Below are positions 5,004 through 7,493 of a stretch of DNA of 7,493 bases, one piece after another. The notes below the pieces were generated by a model. The model made no database searches, was not told where the DNA came from, and saw nothing but the letters and a program-made list of their open reading frames with translations. Position 1 is the first letter of the stretch. Every line of letters starts with the position of its first letter. Location: NCBI GenBank assembly GCA_021158895.1, contig JAGGSW010000026.1, positions 1 to 7,493 on the forward strand, read 5' to 3'. The DNA is from Candidatus Odinarchaeota archaeon (GTDB lineage: Archaea; Asgardarchaeota; Baldrarchaeia; Baldrarchaeales; DXJG01). A program made the translations under genes and the position numbers.

Positions 5004-6236
5004 ATGTCCACGGAGAAACTGTATTATAGTGATCCGTATTTAAAAAGTTTTGAAGCGAAAATCTTAAAAATAGGGGTAGAGAACGGTGAAAACTATATAG
5101 TTCTTGATCAAACAGCATTTTACCCTGAGGGTGGAGGACAGCCATGGGACACTGGTAAAATTAAAGGCGAAAACTTTGAGGTCGAGGTCTATAAAGTTTT
5201 AGAGGTCGGTGGAGAAATTAGACACTATGTTAAAAGTGTTGAAGACTTTAGTGAAGGTGCAACAGTTTTAGGTGAAATTAATTGGGAGCGTAGAATATTG
5301 CATATGCAGCATCATACAGCTTCTCACATTGTTTGGGGCGCAATTAGAAGAGTTGTTGGAGATGTTAAAGTCGCTGGTTCAGGAATTCATGCGGACAGAG
5401 CTAGAATAGAGGTTTTTGTAGGAAAAGGTAGAAAGATTTCTCATGAACAACTTGAAGAAATCGAATGGCTTGCTAATAAAGTTATTTGGGAAGACAGGAA
5501 AGTCAAAACGTATTTTCTACCTTTTGAAGAGGCCTTAAGAAAATTTCCAGAGTTAGAGGTTAAAAAAGCTGTCAAAGAAGTTAGGGTTGTTGAGATTGAA
5601 GATTGGGATGTGAACTTTTGCGGTGGAACTCATGTTGCAAGAACAGGAGAAGTTTTGGCAATACGTATATTGAGGAGGGAGAGAGCAGGAGAAGGTGTTG
5701 ACCGCTTAATGATAACAGCTGGTAAAACCGCAATTGACATGTTTTGGAAAGAGCGTCTTGACGTAGAAAACATTAGGAAGATGCTAAACGAGAAAAATGT
5801 TTTAAAGGCTGTTCAAAACCTCTTAGATTCGAAAAATAAACTTGAAGAAAAAGTTATGAGCTTAGAAGCTGAAATACAAATCGAAAAACTCCTTGGCAAA
5901 GCCGAGCAGCATGGAGATTTAAAAATACTTGTCACATGCGTGGATATTCCGAAAAAATCTATGGAAGCCGTAGCAAAAAGGGCTGTTCAAAAATATCCGA
6001 ACTTAGTTGTTCTAATAGGGAGAGTTAACGGTGGAGCCGCTGTCATCGGTGCTGCAGGTGAAAAAGCTATTGATAAAGGCATAAATATAGGTGATATAAT
6101 TAACAAGGTTTCCAAAATTCTGGGCGGTGGAGGCGGAGGACAGCTAAACTTTGCTAAAGGCGGTGGGCCTCGCGGCGACATGTTAGAAGAGGCGTTAGAA
6201 AACGGTAAAAAACTAATATTGGAAAAGATTTCCTGA
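5004..6236 (+). CDS. alaX: Long AlaX: stand-alone alanyl-tRNA editing hydrolase with DHHA1 domain
   Basis: This is a trans-editing enzyme that deacylates tRNA-Ala mischarged with serine (or glycine), a copy of the editing half of alanyl-tRNA synthetase that acts in the cytosol. The 410 residues match the long archaeal form (AlaX-L). The N-terminal beta-barrel (about 1-95) has YPEGGGQPWDTG (40-51). The editing core holds the zinc ligands: HTASH (His104 and His108) and CGGTH (Cys206 and His210), all intact. A charged coiled coil spans about 255-300, followed by the DHHA1 domain (about 305-405) with VNGGAAVIGAAG (341-352) and a six-glycine run in LGGGGGGQLNFAKGGGP (373-389), which is involved in tRNA and dimer contacts in relatives. 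No aminoacylation domain is present, so this is not a synthetase. It is the second gene of an operon, 3 bp after the EAP30-like gene, and converges with the LplA-like gene 34 bp on. Confidence 0.95.
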   Translation: MSTEKLYYSDPYLKSFEAKILKIGVENGENYIVLDQTAFYPEGGGQPWDTGKIKGENFEVEVYKVLEVGGEIRHYVKSVEDFSEGATVLGEINWERRILHMQHHTASHIVWGAIRRVVGDVKVAGSGIHADRARIEVFVGKGRKISHEQLEEIEWLANKVIWEDRKVKTYFLPFEEALRKFPELEVKKAVKEVRVVEIEDWDVNFCGGTHVARTGEVLAIRILRRERAGEGVDRLMITAGKTAIDMFWKERLDVENIRKMLNEKNVLKAVQNLLDSKNKLEEKVMSLEAEIQIEKLLGKAEQHGDLKILVTCVDIPKKSMEAVAKRAVQKYPNLVVLIGRVNGGAAVIGAAGEKAIDKGINIGDIINKVSKILGGGGGGQLNFAKGGGPRGDMLEEALENGKKLILEKIS

Positions 6237-6270
6237 TTTTTATGTTGCCCAAAGTAAGTATTTATGTGCA

Positions 6271-7044
6271 TTAAAATTTAAAGTTCCATTCTTTTTTACT
6301 GTATTTTGTTTCTTTTAGTTCTTTTGCAAGTTTTAGTTCTTCAGAAGTTAATTTTTCTGGTATTAGCTTTATGTTGAGCGCTTTTTCAAACCCTTCCACC
6401 AAAGCGTCTCTTATTTCGTCAAAATCTACATTGTGTTTTAGTTCGCTATAAATCGATGTAACTTTTGCATGCACAGAACGTATCATTCGCTCCTTTGTTT
6501 TCCCAGGTGGAATTTTTAGAACGGTGAACATTTTGTCTGCATCAACTTTTAGAAGTAAGGTTCCATGCTGCAGAATGAAGCCTCTTCTTCTAGCTTGAGC
6601 ATTACCGGAAATCTTTTTTCCACCAATGAAAATGGAGGGACAGTGGAGAACTCCGTGATGGGCGTTTAATCCTAAGCGGTTTAACGCGTATATAAGGCCT
6701 TTAGACAAAGCAACAAATGAATCAGCAACATTGGAAGGTACTGCTTTATGGTTTTCGTTAACTACAACGCTGTAGGTAATTTCTCCTTCAAAATCGTGAT
6801 AAACGGCTCCTCCCCCAGTTATTCTTCGTACAACATCTACACCCAACCGTTTACATGCTTCTAAATTAACCTCTTGATAAATACTTTGATGAACACCTAT
6901 TGAAACAGCAGAAGGATTCCAACGATAAAACCTAATAGTATTAGGGACAAGACCTTTAATTCTAGCCTCTAAGATCGCTTCATCAATAGCCATATTCATA
7001 AAACCATCGTAAACGTCAAGATCAATTAACCGCCACTCTTCCAT
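6271..7044 (-). CDS. lplA: Lipoate-protein ligase A / octanoyltransferase family protein
   Basis: This member of the BPL/LplA/LipB fold attaches lipoate or octanoate to lipoyl domains of 2-oxoacid dehydrogenases or the glycine-cleavage H protein. The 257 residues show the family order: NMAIDEAIL (17-25), RFYRWNPSAVSIGVHQ (38-53), the ligand-loop motif RRITGGGAVYHD (73-84), the lysine motif GGKKISGNAQ (141-150, Lys144 as the likely catalytic lysine), LQHGTLLL (158-165), a variable ~KIPPGKTKERMIRSVHAKVTS loop (177-197) and a helical tail ending KKEWNF. Cys135 sits 9 residues before Lys144, nearer than the catalytic cysteine I recall for LipM, so ligase is favoured but not proven. No separate C-terminal domain (LplB), as used by some archaeal ligases, is seen in this window. 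It has only a weak ribosome site (GGGA at about 7052-7055) and may use a short leader. Confidence 0.88.
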   Translation of the reverse strand: MEEWRLIDLDVYDGFMNMAIDEAILEARIKGLVPNTIRFYRWNPSAVSIGVHQSIYQEVNLEACKRLGVDVVRRITGGGAVYHDFEGEITYSVVVNENHKAVPSNVADSFVALSKGLIYALNRLGLNAHHGVLHCPSIFIGGKKISGNAQARRRGFILQHGTLLLKVDADKMFTVLKIPPGKTKERMIRSVHAKVTSIYSELKHNVDFDEIRDALVEGFEKALNIKLIPEKLTSEELKLAKELKETKYSKKEWNFKF

Positions 7045-7076
7045 TCATAATCCCAGCACTAACTTAAATTTCCTCT

Positions 7077-7088
7077 AATTTTTAAATA
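7077..7088 (-). promoter_or_regulatory. TATA-like box for the LplA-family gene
   Basis: The minus strand reads TATTTAAAAATT, centred about 40 bases before the ATG at 7044. That implies a leader of about 12 bases with little room for a strong ribosome site, consistent with what is seen. Confidence 0.4.
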
Positions 7089-7249
7089 CCATTGCAATAT
7101 TAGAGTTCTTCGAACCTAGATGTGGAATTTAGTCCTTTTAAGATTTCCTCCGCCATTTTTATGTAACATTTTTCTAAAGAACCTGTAGTTAAAAACAAGC
7201 TTATTCAAGACATTATAAGTGTTAAATAAAAACTGGTTATTAAATGATT

Positions 7250-7464
7250 TTACAACTTTGTAGCTGCCTTAATCGCGCCTTTTACGTATTCCATTAATTT
7301 TTTAGTACATTTTTCCTAGCTTGCCATATTTCGATTCCAACAATATTATCGTTTTCATCATACTCTATAAATAAATCATCACTAATTTCAACAGTATTCT
7401 TGATACTTCCTTCTTTAATGAGAATGTAAAGTATATCAGCTTCAGGATCATATCTGATTTTCAT
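7250..7464 (-). pseudogene. DUF2283 family small protein with a -1 frame break at an A6 run
   Basis: The start is the ATG at 7464, with GGGTGA at 7472-7477 seven bases ahead. It encodes MKIRYDPEADILYILIKEG and continues to GIEIWQARKNVLKN, then stops at 7294 after 56 residues. The opening (KIRYDPEADILYI) and the later D-N-IVGIEIWQA pattern are typical of DUF2283 (PF10049), a small family whose biochemical role is unknown and which is often found in pairs with other small genes. Just before the stop the minus strand has six A (7298-7303). A -1 shift there continues with LMEYVKGAIKAATKL to a stop at 7250, and the joined tail reads like a natural amphipathic C-terminal helix. The A AAA AAT arrangement is a possible slippery heptamer. 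The cause may be a sequencing error, a real mutation, or programmed or transcriptional slippage. The unshifted 7294-7464 frame could also be the true short protein. Confidence 0.65.
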
Positions 7465-7493
7465 CTAATTTTCACCCATCTTCCTTTCTTTTC
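7461..7493 (-). CDS. C-terminal end of an off-window gene overlapping the DUF2283 start (ATGA)
   Basis: Entering from the right edge on the minus strand is an open frame ending EKKGRWVKIR, with its TGA at 7461-7463 overlapping the ATG of the DUF2283 gene. Only ten codons are visible, so the product cannot be named. The four-base overlap and basic tail suggest a co-translated small-gene pair. DUF2283 genes are often next to DUF4258 genes, which is a guess for this partner, not an observation. Confidence 0.35.
   Translation of the reverse strand, partial: EKKGRWVKIR

Noticed and set aside
5987..6271. A 94-codon minus-strand frame with a proline run
   Set aside because: It is antisense to the alaX DHHA1 domain; the proline run is simply the complement of the six-glycine codons.
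7108..7116. GGTTCGAAG on the minus strand, like a tRNA T-loop
   Set aside because: The flanking bases do not pair into a five-base T stem, and no acceptor, D or anticodon arm is found nearby.

Overview
The window looks like chromosomal DNA from an archaeon, most likely a TACK-type lineage such as Bathyarchaeia, although the taxon is inferred from gene content and style and not proven. The evidence is TATA-like boxes about 25-30 bp before likely transcription starts, strong GGAGG/GGTGA ribosome sites, AT-rich short intergenic regions, an archaeal-type inositol-phosphate synthase, a stand-alone AlaX editing protein, an archaeal macrodomain protein and an EAP30/Vps22-like winged-helix protein. 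I see no rRNA, tRNA, CRISPR array, transposase, integrase or phage gene. Apart from one frameshifted small gene at the right edge, it reads as ordinary housekeeping plus poorly known archaeal genes.

Left part (1-1300): three membrane proteins. The first is a Yip1-like four-helix protein that may be cut by the window edge. The second is a 106-residue two-helix protein with a glutamate-rich tail. The third, 91 residues with two C-terminal helices, lies on the minus strand and converges with the second. Middle (1431-3984): an ADP-ribose-binding macrodomain protein, an unrecognised basic 223-residue protein, and ino1 on the minus strand. The unknown gene and ino1 converge with 13 bp between them.

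Right part (4200-7493): a roughly 360-bp regulatory gap separates ino1 from a divergent two-gene operon. In it an EAP30/ESCRT-II-like protein is followed 3 bp later by a long AlaX (alanyl-tRNA editing domain plus DHHA1), whose ribosome site lies inside the end of the first gene. A lipoate ligase/octanoyltransferase-family gene converges with AlaX. At the right edge is a DUF2283 gene whose reading frame is broken at a run of six A; a -1 shift there restores a natural-looking C-terminus. It overlaps (ATGA) the end of an off-window gene.

What the genes do together: ino1 supplies inositol phosphate for archaeal lipids or solutes, AlaX protects alanine decoding, and LplA-like protein modifies lipoyl domains. 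These are independent pathways. The only clear functional coupling by layout is the EAP30-like/AlaX operon, and that is the most interesting point in the window. Several genes have a better start downstream of the longest reading frame, because a ribosome site sits inside or against the upstream start. Those revised starts are used here.
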